The translations under genes and the position numbers were made by a program. Below the pieces are notes generated by a model. The model had not been told where the DNA came from and searched no databases. It was given only the letters and a program-made list of their open reading frames with translations. This document shows, in pieces, positions 48,601 through 57,989 of a stretch of DNA of 64,000 nucleotides. Origin of the DNA: Bimuria novae-zelandiae CBS 107.79 (lineage: Eukaryota > Ascomycota > Dothideomycetes > Pleosporales > Didymosphaeriaceae); contig ML976679.1 in assembly GCA_010015655.1 (NCBI GenBank), positions 341,613 through 405,612 on the forward strand, read 5' to 3'. Each line of letters begins with the position of its first letter. Position 1 is the stretch's first letter.

Positions 48601-48867
48601 GCATCCATATCTACATCGCTGAAGAGGAAGGGCGTTCCAGACGAACTGCAGAAGCCAGGCAGAACCGGGCCCTATACCAAGCCTCTGCGCAGCCCCGATC
48701 GCTGGGACGCAAAGAGTAATCTAGCGCTGAACCAGGACAGCGTTATTCAATATGCAGTTAGTGAGCGCGAGGGCGGCGCGTTGAGGCAGGTGAGGAGTGA
48801 GCGGAAGGGTGCGTTCAAGGAGGAGACTGTTGTTGTTGGTGTTCGGTTTTTCGTGCCTGGCTGTTGA
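45637..48867 (+). CDS. Unknown large protein, 1076 aa, mostly disordered
   Basis: A single intronless frame from ATG 45637 to TGA. Residues about 1-340 look like one folded region, with short conserved-looking strands (KYEALILHVNLSDKTFFQDP, LKIEVFFNGKLSNCVLIH, RVDYMVERPWIIQ, LKFGVIDVIVSVGSGRKFTA). The remainder is low-complexity, rich in Ser, Pro and Gly (YASF-like and PPSSPLRDTPSG stretches), with basic patches such as RRRSTRAKAL and LKRKG that could act as nuclear localisation signals. There is no signal peptide or membrane segment. The layout of a small N-terminal fold with a long disordered tail suits a nuclear regulator or scaffold, which is an inference. I do not recognise the family. 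Confidence 0.78.
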   Translation: MPSLYGAGFSLHLATQPLAASLTEKVDIKKGYAAASKSEHAEKALVESAGSLLPEERVPFPGDEGNFMLNWLGGVPFSQVVVRRPSARSQHLATLKQKLALTNAQIPVEDGRRASQRISARSGRMLYSDEAAAENDSANEALPSHGLPLGLSPSESWSNSLPKYEALILHVNLSDKTFFQDPFDMSPQHLKIEVFFNGKLSNCVLIHAKDVQTGVKSFNPIFAGTRVDYMVERPWIIQAPSSGVGSDHHSAGSPAQDRWVDICKALMAEANERGIDGNGERPPTAAFLQELASMHMPDSINDMQKPGGLKFGVIDVIVSVGSGRKFTAGAEYLKAPTRLPDERYSYPVNEENDFQLIRTAPAANGTTATDAADLDAEGDSDAELPVLPPTTAHHGLPDFRGQAHQPGSSQPITEFHDPFTGSPIPSLPSFQPSTSYIRQNPYQTEAGGPLQKRGRPEVAYPFGTHIGAFQQPSPPRRVYPSAHGPSLPMSSAFPRSLPRTEFNVNQYDSFEHANPYQVPYAGIISGFSFGSFDGPPSSPLRDTPSGRSILPTFLPSPEEVIPSMNVTNNHSSPYIPDGSLPNLTSGFSSYGSIAPGTDLSTFGTRSFPLPNVAPHYPPQGLCSSTFTQHGHFGSTASDLYIPAQGRSPKAAPPPMAFFKVTEQAKTNLPTAPGLKGRKPSGSVIPLDRVVIRKGKQIVRSHFFTTPQTLARKPHLVLDTTMAKDKNVNPNNGPSANPGRVEQPEVRRRSTRAKALETPPGTSPSELVDLTTVNELQKTKRDSIHDASMNVGVIKPVEAAPIPTMTRRGYTSDFSKTSVSTKPIYSTDDYTIMHRTAATGILGVQGPKANVFVMDNPEELLRKKKSKPTAQSGSISPTKVDTAPREVVDGPVQTTASRKVDFPVDSSNVHTGSSSPLSELSHSPDLGFTLETPVHRNSAAQTDTFVSGPPVASSALELLTSALVSTAASAPSAPPASSMTSQQGSSAASASISTSLKRKGVPDELQKPGRTGPYTKPLRSPDRWDAKSNLALNQDSVIQYAVSEREGGALRQVRSERKGAFKEETVVVGVRFFVPGC

Positions 48868-49862
48868 CGTGCACACAGTGTCGGACTTTGGGACGCCGAT
48901 GGATTTATAAACTCCTGTCGAGGGACTGGGGCTGGAAGAAAAGTTAATTTTGAGGCAAAGGAAGGCGTGAGGGTTGGACGGGATGAAAGGGGGAATGTAT
49001 ATGCCGTCTGATTTTCGGGTGGTACGGGTGGTGGACGACTTGTCGAATGATGTGGAAAAGGGAACCTTTATGTCCGCTAAAAGCGCATGATGTCAGCAAC
49101 TTAGTCGCAGGATTGCAACCCCCGAGCGAAAAATTTCAAATGTTTTCTCTGGGAGAATCGGCGATGTTGGCAATCGTGACGGTTTCCCTTCTCACGTAGT
49201 TATGTAACGGATTCGTCTGCGTTCAAGCTTTATTATGGAGAGAGGAATGAAGTGATTCATGTGTTGATATTTCTGTTGTTAGTATTGAATTTTTTAAGGC
49301 GATTTAGGAGGTATCCAGGAAATTGTCCCTAAATGCAATGGCCCGCAGTGCACACCCCGAAGGCCAAATAATTATCCAGCGTAAGTCCAAAAAGCACGGC
49401 ACGCTAATGTTCCCTCCTCGCTCTTTATTCCTCTAGAAGTGCAAGGCTAACCCCACCTCTTACAGGGCAACCTTCTTTTGGGAATTAGTGTTCAAGAGAC
49501 CTACTGCGTAAAAGTGCAAGAGGTAAAATCATAGAGCGGTATAGCGGCGAAGATGGTATAGCGCTGGAAGCTGGCACTTGCACTGTCCGTCACCTAAGTT
49601 CATTCTATTTCGTCATGTTCGAGGTCTGAGAACGATGTTGAAGTATTGTACGGCTAAGATGAGTAGTTACTTTGCTCTTAGAACAGTTATAACCGCAAAA
49701 GCAGCCTATAGCACCGCAGGACGATCTCATACACGCTAAGTGCGCACTTCTATCCATGTATTCCTACCCTCATTGCGCTCCCACGCTTCATCCTCTCTAA
49801 TAGAAACAAATGCACGTGAGAACCAACATAATCGTACAGTGGCCAATCCCGCTACCCCTTCC
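48868..49862. other. Intergenic, about 1 kb
   Basis: A moderately AT-rich, stop-rich stretch. No protein or RNA gene is supported. Confidence 0.4.
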
Positions 49863-50081
49863 TCACGCTTTGAGATTGCTCGTGTGCCATGGATACCCCG
49901 GGGCGTGCAGTCTGTTGTCGGCGTCACGGATCTTGTGATAGGGCGCTAGACAGTCGTAGCAGAACTCGTGCGAGCAGCGGGTACCTGTGGGTACGCGGTT
50001 TAGTAGCCGGAGCAGGACGAGGGGTAGCGTGAGAGACAGGTCCAGCAGAATTTGTGGCGGCACTTGCGACCNNNNNNNNNN

Positions 50082-50121
<40 letters not shown>

Positions 50122-51130
50122 GCCAGGTGAGTGGGGAGAGGAAGTGGGATGGTGCAAGTGGGCTTAGGGAAGGAGACGCTCACAAATGGGTGGGTAGAAG
50201 TTGTGTATGGTGTAAGGGAAGGGAAAGGGTAGCTCACAAGTCATATGCGCACCGTTTTTGTATAGAGTTAGCAATGCAGGAGTTGTCAGGGTACATATGG
50301 TAGGTCTGGGGAAAGACGACAAAGACTCACCATCCAGTGTTCTTCTCAATGGGCCATCTGCACCGCGCATTAGGACACGGCTTCGTCTTCCTAGCAATGG
50401 TTTTCAGATTCGCGGCCTCGTGCCGCGCCCGCGTCGCCGCTTCTTTCTCTATGATCCTCCTTCTCTCCTGCAGCGCTCTCTGCTCCGCTATTGTCGTCGC
50501 CCTCTCCCTGTCCTCTCGCTCCCGCCTCACCCGCTTCTCCGCCTCCGCCGCTCTCCACGTCTCTGACTACTGCTCGTCCGCCACTAAGCCCTGCGCAAAT
50601 ACTGCATCGCGCTCTTCCAGCGCCCTCCGCCGCCGCTCCTCGACCCCGCGCTCAAACGCACTGCGGAAACCCCGCAGGTCCGCGAGAAACGCGTCATACT
50701 CTGCACACGCCAGCGTCTCGTGCCACGGCACGCGGTGGCGGAAACAGAAGCGCATTATGCACGCTCCGCAGCGCACAATCGGCTCCGTGTCGCCTGACGC
50801 GTGGATCTGCGCGGACCCGCAGCCAGGCGCTGGACACCAGAAGAGATTGAGCAGGACCTCGATTTTTGCCTGCGAGGTGCGTGTTGTGAAGAGCGCGGCA
50901 ATGGAGGGGTCGTCGTACGCGTTGATGGCCTCAGGGGTGAAGGGCTCGGGGCATTCGGCACACGTGATCATCGTTAGGGCGAAGACTTTGGTCGCGAGTT
51001 GGGTCTTGATGTGTGTTTCGAGACAGATGGAGCAAGTGCGGGGGGACATGTGTGCAGTGCGCTGTTGGGGCGGTGGGGGGGACGTTGGTGGGGTGCTGAG
51101 ACTCGACGCAGACTATGCATTCTCTGGTGT
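49863..51130 (-). pseudogene. RBR-type E3 ubiquitin ligase, damaged and incompletely assembled
   Basis: On the minus strand the parts of a RING-IBR-RING ligase follow in order. RING1 is ECIVCVESQH, HCTH and CSICLETHIKTQ, then ITCAEC. The IBR is WCPAPGCGSAQIHASGD, RCGACIMRFCFRHRVPWHE and CAEY. A charged helix follows. RING2 is CPNARCRWPIEKNTGW and, past an intron (donor GTGAGT at about 50330) and an assembly gap, CRHKFCWTC and CSHEFCYDCLAPYHKIRD. Such enzymes pass ubiquitin from E2 via a RING2 cysteine to substrates. Two faults show: RING1 needs one C fewer in a C6 run (51040-51045), and the helix has a TAG at 50567-50569 (after VADEQ). The first could be a sequencing error; the second looks like a CAG-to-TAG mutation. 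More N-terminal exons may lie as far as 51644. Confidence 0.68.
50072..50118. other. Assembly gap and 37-nt poly-G run
   Basis: Ten N at 50072-50081 are followed by 37 consecutive G (50082-50118). Such a run beside a gap suggests a collapsed or failed read end. The exon of the RBR gene around it cannot be trusted. Confidence 0.9.
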
Positions 51131-52695
51131 CTGTGGGGAGAGCGTTGGGTTCAGGAGATGGAGATTGCTCAATGATAGATGGAGAATTGAAAAGGCTTGG
51201 GATGCCTGAGCATTTTCGCAAAGGTTCGCGTTCTGGTAGACTTTGAGGAATGTTGGAGCCTTTGGCTACGAAGGGCCAAGGGAATTTCAGCCAGCCCGTT
51301 CCCTAGGCTTACAATGACGAATAAGGGTTTGGGCTTGCGGGCTGATGCTCGGTATTCAGAGGGCTGGGAGGTGCTGCATGACTCGGGGAAGGTGGTATAA
51401 CATCCCACAGCCTGGCATCGTAGTCCTGCCATGCCTCGTTGTTGGCGATCTCATTGTGCCAATGGTCGCCAGTAGTGCTATCTAGCCACGGACTTCCTGG
51501 ATCATTGTGCCATATCTGTCGCTGAAGCTCTGTCGCTCTACCACCGTCAGTAAGTGGCTTCAAATCATGCACAGTGGGGCTTGAATTAAAACAGCCCTCA
51601 CTCATTGAAAAAGAAGGAAAGTAACAAAAAACCGCCACACCCACTCACATCGTAGCATCAGTTTTAACATGGATCCTCTTCCCAGCTTTCTCGGATAGAG
51701 CCGCAGCACGCGTCGGCACCTGTTTTCGCCGCACGCAAGGCTGAAACTCAGGCACTAGGCCTCTTCCCCAGGCTCGCCCTCAGCCTTGCGCCTTCCAAAG
51801 CCACCAGAAACCGCCTCGGGGCCTGGAGAACGTCGTCGCTGAGCACGCAAAGATTCCTCATGCTCAAGGCTCGTTTGGTAAGGCTCCCGCGCCCAAGTCT
51901 GCCGCCGCTGGACCGCCAAAGTGCATCACGGACAGGCTCCGCACAGCGCACTTCATCCTCGTACTCGAAAGGCGCAGGCTCGACGGCAGGGAAATACGCG
52001 ACACTCTTGCTCTCCTTCCTGTCTTTCTTAAACACGTTGGAAACCTTCTTCGTCACTCGGCGCAGTATGCTTTCCTTGTCGTCCAGCTTGTGTTAGATGA
52101 GGAGGTGCGCCTTGCGGTACTCTACCGATCGGTCTGGTGAAGTAGAGAGAGAAAAGAAACGAGGGTGGTGTGGTTGAAAGAGCACAGAAGCACAATGCGC
52201 GGGGCTAACATGAATCCGTTGTCAGGACAGCATCAGGCCGGAAGAGGGGAAGAAATCGCACACTTCGCCTCACTTCGTCAGCGTTGCTCGGTTGAACGCA
52301 TGCTGCATATACGGAGATGCAGAGTTGCCTCAGGCCGCCACATCCGGCCGCGGGAGTCGATGCTAAGCCTCACTTTCACCACCATTGGTCAGTCTAGGAA
52401 ATTCGGCATATACGAGCCTGCAGCTTTATCTATGGTTCTTCTTGGAATCAGGCTATCACGTTGGGCTGGCTGAGTGTTGACTTCTCTCCCTCAGCCTCAC
52501 TTTCGCTACTATTGGTCTATCCACTGCCATTCTGCACACACGAACCTGTGGTATTGCTCAATCAGTGCGTCCAACATCAACACCAAGTAATAAAGATGCA
52601 CTCACAGCGCGCCCCACTCTCTTCCTACCTCCTACCTAGTGTTAAGTTGACAATCCAGTCCGACGCAAAACCCAGCGCGCTCGCCTTCGAGCCCC
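51131..52695. other. Island edge, little support for genes
   Basis: A minus-strand frame (51309-51644: WLDSTTGDHWHNEI, DARLWDVIPPSPSH) may be the N-terminal exon of the RBR gene, ending near a GTAAGC donor, but I could not find an acceptor that keeps the frame. No other clear gene lies here apart from the weak frame at 51748-52092. Confidence 0.35.
51748..52092 (-). CDS. Weak hypothetical frame, possibly a partial gene
   Basis: A minus-strand frame of about 115 codons reads KLDDKESILRRVTKKVSNVF and VAYFPAVEPAPFEYEDEV and ends in a basic tail. The composition is protein-like, but there is no ATG: a TAA stands a few codons upstream of the first readable part. It may be a 3' exon of a small gene or a relic with a CAA-to-TAA stop. 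No family recognised. Confidence 0.25.
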   Translation of the reverse strand, partial: HKLDDKESILRRVTKKVSNVFKKDRKESKSVAYFPAVEPAPFEYEDEVRCAEPVRDALWRSSGGRLGRGSLTKRALSMRNLCVLSDDVLQAPRRFLVALEGARLRASLGKRPSA

Positions 52696-52717
52696 TGTCT
52701 CAACGTTCTCCCTATTA

Positions 52718-54408
52718 CGAAGGAGCTCGTTTTTATTAATTCTACACCGGACCTTAGCATGCGGGGGACCCTAAAATAATATTTAGTTACCCTATAAAAT
52801 TATATATAAATAGAATATTTTTTAGGGGGTTAAATATAAAAATACTAAAAATAGACTTCTTAAAACTTAATATATATATATATAGACTTTCCTTAGTGTT
52901 AATGTATACTAGACAACTTTAGTTATTATAAAAGTTATTATTTCCGCTATACTTAATAATGTAATAAATAATTTTAAGTATATAATTAATTTACTTATTT
53001 ATTTATTTTTAAGAGATATTCTATTACTACTACTCTTATTACTATTAGTACTTACCCTTACAAGAAGACTATAGTATCTTTTTTTATTATATAACGCTAA
53101 ATTTATAGCTAGGTATACTTTAACATGTTAATATCTAGTAAATAGCTTAGCTACTTTAATTTATTAATTTTATATATAGTAAGATAATCTTAAGTAATAT
53201 AAGAAGTATAAGTAGGAGCACTATCCTTTAATAAAGTAACTTTTATACTTTATTTTTTAAGATTATTAAGCTAGAGGACTACTTTCTTAAGGCACTCCTT
53301 ATAATAGTAATACCTATTAATACTACTATATTAATGCTAGCTATAAGTATAGTTATTCTTCTTTATATACTACTATTTCCGCGAGCGTAAGTTAAGATTA
53401 TTAGCGTCTATCTCTCTAATAGCGTCGCGGGCGAAATGCTACGCGTAGTAAGCCTTTTATTAGCGCTCCTTATTCTCCTTATTTAGGGTATTATTAGTAG
53501 CTTATTTTTTCTAATTCTGTTTCTTTTCTATAGATATAATACGGGCCCTTATAATTATAGGTAAATGCGCTATAAAATTAAAGTTTATAGTACTTTTAAA
53601 TATAATTATACTTAATATTAATATTATACTTCTTCTTTAACTAAAACTAAGCTCTCTACATGCCGCGCTACTTACTAATTTAAGCTAAAGTTTTATTTAT
53701 ATATATATAAGTTCTAAAGTTAAATCCTAGGCTATTACTATACTTATACTAATTAGGGTTATGCGCGAGCGCCCACGTATAGTAATTTTATATTTTATTA
53801 TTTATTAATAGTAGTTTTTACCTAGGTTTTCTGCGTGCGTACCCTGCTTTATACATGATATTTTTAAACGTAGCGACGCTTATAGGGGGTAGCTTATTAA
53901 AATCTCTATCCTTAATTACCTATAGAGGCTCCTTCTCGCGGTGCGCGCGATCCTGGGTGACAATGGCGATGATGCGCTGCTTCTGCGCATCCGTCAACAA
54001 TGCCTTCCTGCCACGACCTGACACTGTTTCATAGAGAGATGGATCTGTGATAGGATGTCCTTCTTCTTCTGCTCTTGCAGTAACTCGCTGTATAAGCTTT
54101 TCAATTGTACTTTTGCTAACGGGCGGCACAAAGAGTTCTGTGATCTCTTTATTTGTTGCTGTGCTAAAAACTAACGCGCCGACTGCGAAAGCTCTCTCTA
54201 CCGCGGTAAGTTCGCGTTTTATGGTCTTTTTTGTCTAGGATTTTTAGATTTTATACTTATAAGGCTTGCGACAAGAAATAGGCATATCTTTAATATATAT
54301 AGAATATTATAGGTGGGTGGATTATAAAGAGAGATTTAAAGTTACGATGTTGTGGATGGCCAGGTGGGACGTGCGCCAAGGGCGAATCAATAAAAACGAG
54401 CTCCTTCG
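52718..54408 (-). mobile_element. Tc1-like DNA transposon (element 1)
   Basis: Inverted ends starting CGAAGGAGCTCGTTTTTATT occur at 52718 and, in reverse, at 54408, flanked by TA (52716-52717 and 54409-54410). The element is 1691 bp and carries one transposase relic on the minus strand. Most of the interior, from 52750 to 53920, is extremely AT-rich, whereas 53930-54280 is nearly unmutated. Confidence 0.88.
52760..54290 (-). pseudogene. Tc1-like transposase relic of element 1
   Basis: The minus-strand frame has a clean helix-turn-helix start (ERAFAVGALVFSTATNKEIT, PPVSKSTIEKLIQRVTARAE, GRGRKALLTDAQKQRIIAIV) and then continues, with TAG stops, through DFNKLPPISVATF, KAGYARRKP and YYTWALAHNP. 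This is the N-terminal half of a Tc1-type transposase. The catalytic half to about 52760 is erased by RIP. It would bind the inverted ends and move the element by cut and paste. It is not functional now. Confidence 0.75.
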
Positions 54409-54412
54409 TATA

Positions 54413-56525
54413 ACGTGTCCGTGCGCGTGATGCACGGATTCGCGTGATGCACGCTCGGCCCGAAAACATGTCAAACTTCCACACCACACAACTCCACCAA
54501 TATGGCTCCGATTGACGATGCGCTTGCAGAGATAGACTCGCTAGATCCTAGCGATGAACTTTATTATACAAAAATAGCTAACGAGCATAGCGTTAAGCGC
54601 TTAACTCTATTGCGGCGGCACTACGCAGTTATATAGTCGCACGCATTAAAGATTACTAACTACTAAAAGTTTACTCTATAACAAGAGGTAGAGCTTATTA
54701 AATATATAGAGGGACTTACAGCGCGTTACTTACTACTTATAAGAAAGATAATACAAAATTTCGCGTTAATAATAGCTAAAGAACTAGTGAGCGAGAGCTA
54801 GGTTACTTACTTTATTAACTAATATAGTATCTACCTAATTTTTTAATAGGTAGCTAGTATAGACAGCAATTACTATAACGCTAACTTAGGTAATAAATAT
54901 AGTCTATATTTTAACTTTCTACGTGACAAAATTAAGGAATATAACATTAAGCCTTATTATACGTATAATATAGATAAAAAGGGCTGCTTGATTAGTATTG
55001 TTAGTAGATTAAAATAGGTGTTTAGCAGATAGATGTAGAAAAAGAAGGAGGTTAGAGCATCTTTCTAAAATAAGTCTTATAAATAAATTACTATCCTAGC
55101 ATATATATACGCGGATAGAGTAGTCTTACTACTAAGCCTTATCTATTAGGTAACTAATAAGGCTATATAATTAAGCTAGGTTAAAGATATTAAGGCAGGA
55201 AAGCATAGCGTGCATATTACTTTATTACTATTAGGCTAGATAAATAACGATATTAGTCTTGCCTAGCTTAAGTAGGTGTTTAATCGCTATATAAAGGTAA
55301 AAGCTTAATAATCTTACTAGCTACTTATTCTTAATAGCCATAGATCTTACGTTACTATAGATTTTATTAATTACTATAATAAGAATAAGATCCTCCTAGC
55401 TATACTTCCCCCTTATTTAACGTATACGCTCTAGCTACTTAATATAGTACTCTTTAAGCCTCTCTTATTAGCGTACTTAGCTAAGCTTATAACCTACCTC
55501 TAAAAAAGCTAAAGCCTAATTTTAATTAAGAAAGGCGACTTCTTCCCCCTTTTCTAAAAAGTATAGATAAGCTCCTTTAAGGAGGAGACGATACTTAAGT
55601 CTTTTAAAGTAACTAGTATATTACTATTTAATTTAGAGGTTATACTTAAAAGGTTTACTAATACTACCCTAGATAAGCAGGTATCGCGAGAGAGCTCTAC
55701 GTTAGTACTTAGCGGATCTAACTAGCGTAAACTAGATCGCCTTATATAATCTATAGTAGAAGACTAGAGTAGTAAGGACGCGTAGAAGCTTAGTTACTTA
55801 CTTTACTATATTTCTATTTAAAATAAGCTCTTTTGCTATAAAATTAACGGGCTAAAGGAGGCGCTATTAATTAGGAAAAAGTATAAGAAGAAGGGCAAGC
55901 CTTTTAATTTTTAGTAATATTAAGAATACTATAGAGGGGTAGTTTTTTAATTACTAAGGAAGGTTAGGGAGGCGCGTGTACGTTAGTTTATAAAGGAGTA
56001 AGAGGAGAGAGAGCAGAGACTTTAAAAAGCTAAGATAGCTAAGTTAAGGAAGGCAGCTAAGCTATGCAAGGAAAAAATTACAAAGGAGAAGCGTGTGGCG
56101 CGGGAGGCAGCCAAGGTAGCCAGGGAGAAGGAGAGGGCTGAGAAGGCAGCAGAGCGCGCCCGCGAAAGGAAGGCTTGTGACGCCGCAAAAGCTCTACAAT
56201 CTGCCCAAAAGGGTAAGAGAAAGGCATCGCAGCCATCCACACAGAGCAACAAGCGTCAGAAACGTGTGGTTGACGCTGTAGTTACTGCAGACGCCTTAGG
56301 TGCCGCATCAGCAGCTCCAACCAAGACTACGCGGCGCGGCCGCAACGTTAAGCTTCCAAGTAGATATCAGTAGCGCAGGTTGATCGCAAGCATCAATAGA
56401 GCACGCCACTAAAAAATCTCGCAATATTCGCTACTATACGTGGCTCTATAGCCTCATTTCTCGTAGAGCTGCTATGGTGTTGTGCGTGCATCACGCGAAT
56501 CCGTGCATCACGCGCACGGACACGT
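54413..56525 (+). mobile_element. Fot1/pogo-like DNA transposon (element 2)
   Basis: Perfect 42-bp inverted ends (54413-54454 and 56484-56525) start ACGTGTCCGTGCGCGTGATG and are flanked by TA at 54411-54412 and 56526-56527. Length 2113 bp, normal for Fot1. The ends contain the direct repeat GCGTGATGCACG twice, likely transposase sites. The first 150 and last 430 bp are GC-rich and nearly unmutated while the middle is saturated with RIP changes. Confidence 0.93.
54502..56373 (+). pseudogene. Fot1/pogo transposase relic of element 2
   Basis: The frame starts MAPIDDALAEIDSLDPSDEL with the family's N-terminal helix-turn-helix (YYTKIANEHSVKRLTLLRRH) and ends with a charged coiled coil (EKERAEKAAERARERKACDA) and TRRGRNVKLPSRYQ. 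The DDE_1 core is readable but dead: the YNMDEKG-type box reads YNIDKKGC, and the DGHGSH-type box reads NSHRSY, so two catalytic acids have become Lys and Asn by G-to-A changes. Many TAA/TAG codons interrupt the middle. The start at 54502 is fixed by the conserved N-terminus. Confidence 0.88.
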
Positions 56526-56680
56526 TATCGGTGCTATGCAAAATACCGTCCCGACCCACTCTGGGCGCTTGTTAGGTAAGCGCCTCCCTGCTTTCATCGC
56601 CGTATATACCAAATTGTACTGCAGACGATGCAATTAAAGGAATTACACTAACTTTTCTTGTTGCTAGGGTACTGTAAGGT

Positions 56681-57771
56681 ATGCCGCATGATCTAGGGAG
56701 GCCTACAGGGCACCGACTGCAGCCCTCGCTGGCGCAGGCGATCGTTGAGCGCATAAAGGCAGGGCAAAATAACCACGAGATTCACAGATCTCTCGGAGTT
56801 GACCCCAAAAGTGTATAGAAATATCGACTTAACTTGGAAGCGTACGGCCAAGCGTACCCGCCGCGATGCGTGAGGCTCGGGAGACCACCGTCGCTACGGC
56901 AATGCCATAAGGACGCGCTGCTGGAGCTCCTACGGGGCAAGCCTACGGCGTATATCGATGAAATGCAGGCCTTCTTGTTCGATAAATTCGACATAGAAAC
57001 GTCGGCGGCCACTATCACGAGAGCTCTCGCTGGCATGAGGTAGAGTCGAAAAGCTACGTCAAAAGCTGCCGCCGAACGCTATAAAGGTCTTCGTCGGGTG
57101 TTCCGCGCGCGCTACTAACAGATATATAAACTAGAGTAGATTATCTGCCTTGACGAGAGCGCTTGCAATGAGAGAACTAGCGATAGAAAGTACGCCTGGT
57201 CAGCCATAAACATGCCGACAGACGTGAAATACTCAGCGCAACGCTTAGAGAGGTGGAGCTTGCTCCCTGCCATGGATAAGGACGGCTACGTCGATCATAT
57301 AATATACCAAGGAGCGATCACCGCAGAACTGATAGAGGAGTTTCTAGCGAACAAAGTACTCCCCTATTGCAATCCTTGGCCAGGAAATCGATTGGTAATA
57401 GTCCTTAATAACGCCTCTATCCATAGGTTAGAAAATCTTGTTATATTGTGCGCAGAGGCGGGCGTTGTGCTTGAATACTTGCTGCCATACTCGCCGGATT
57501 TTAACCTAATTAAGCAGACCTTTAAGGTGCTAAAAAACTAGATAAAAAGGCATTACGAATACGCTTATATTTATAAGGATTTCGCCTACTTCTTAGAGGA
57601 AGTAGTATAGAGCGTCTGCTATAATAAGTTAGTATCCACGTAAGGTTTTTTTAAGTTCTGTAGATAGGTGCTGTAGGTGCTGGGCGCGGCGTAATACTAT
57701 AGAGTTAGTGTTTACGACGATATCGCGGAGGTGGCCAAACCTCACCTGCTATTATTTAAAAAAATAACTTA
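56681..57771 (+). pseudogene. DDE_3-type (Tc1/mariner) transposase relic of element 3
   Basis: The frame starts at ATG 56681 with helix-turn-helix pieces (AQAIVERIKAGQNNHEIHRS, LGVDPKSV) and continues through SLRQCHKDALLELLRGKPTA and ETSAATITRALAGMR. The catalytic core shows ICLDESACNERT (first Asp present), VIVLNNASIH (second Asp now Asn) and LLPYSPDFNLIKQTF, where the usual PIEQ has become LIKQ, so the catalytic Glu is Lys. Only a few TAG/TAA codons interrupt it, which makes this the best preserved transposase in the window, but it is inactive. The family cuts out and inserts DNA at TA. Confidence 0.85.
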
Positions 57772-57989
57772 ATAGCTGTGCAAGGTATAACTAATATTAC
57801 TAAATTAATTTCTATTATCTGTTTTGCAATAGCAGTTATAGTAGAGGAGTTATAGTAGGAGAGGCGTTGGCGGCGTTAACAAAGTATAGTGTTTTAGGCA
57901 GGTCTTAAAGCCTCTATAAGTAATTTAATTACTAGGCAGGCGCGTACTTAGTTAAATTTTAATTAAAAGTGGCCCGTGCATTATATATA

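Noticed and set aside
50337..51209. Plus-strand frame of 290 codons
   Set aside because: Opposite strand of the RBR ligase, whose Cys/His pattern is unmistakable; the plus frame is Ser/Arg-rich with no domain.
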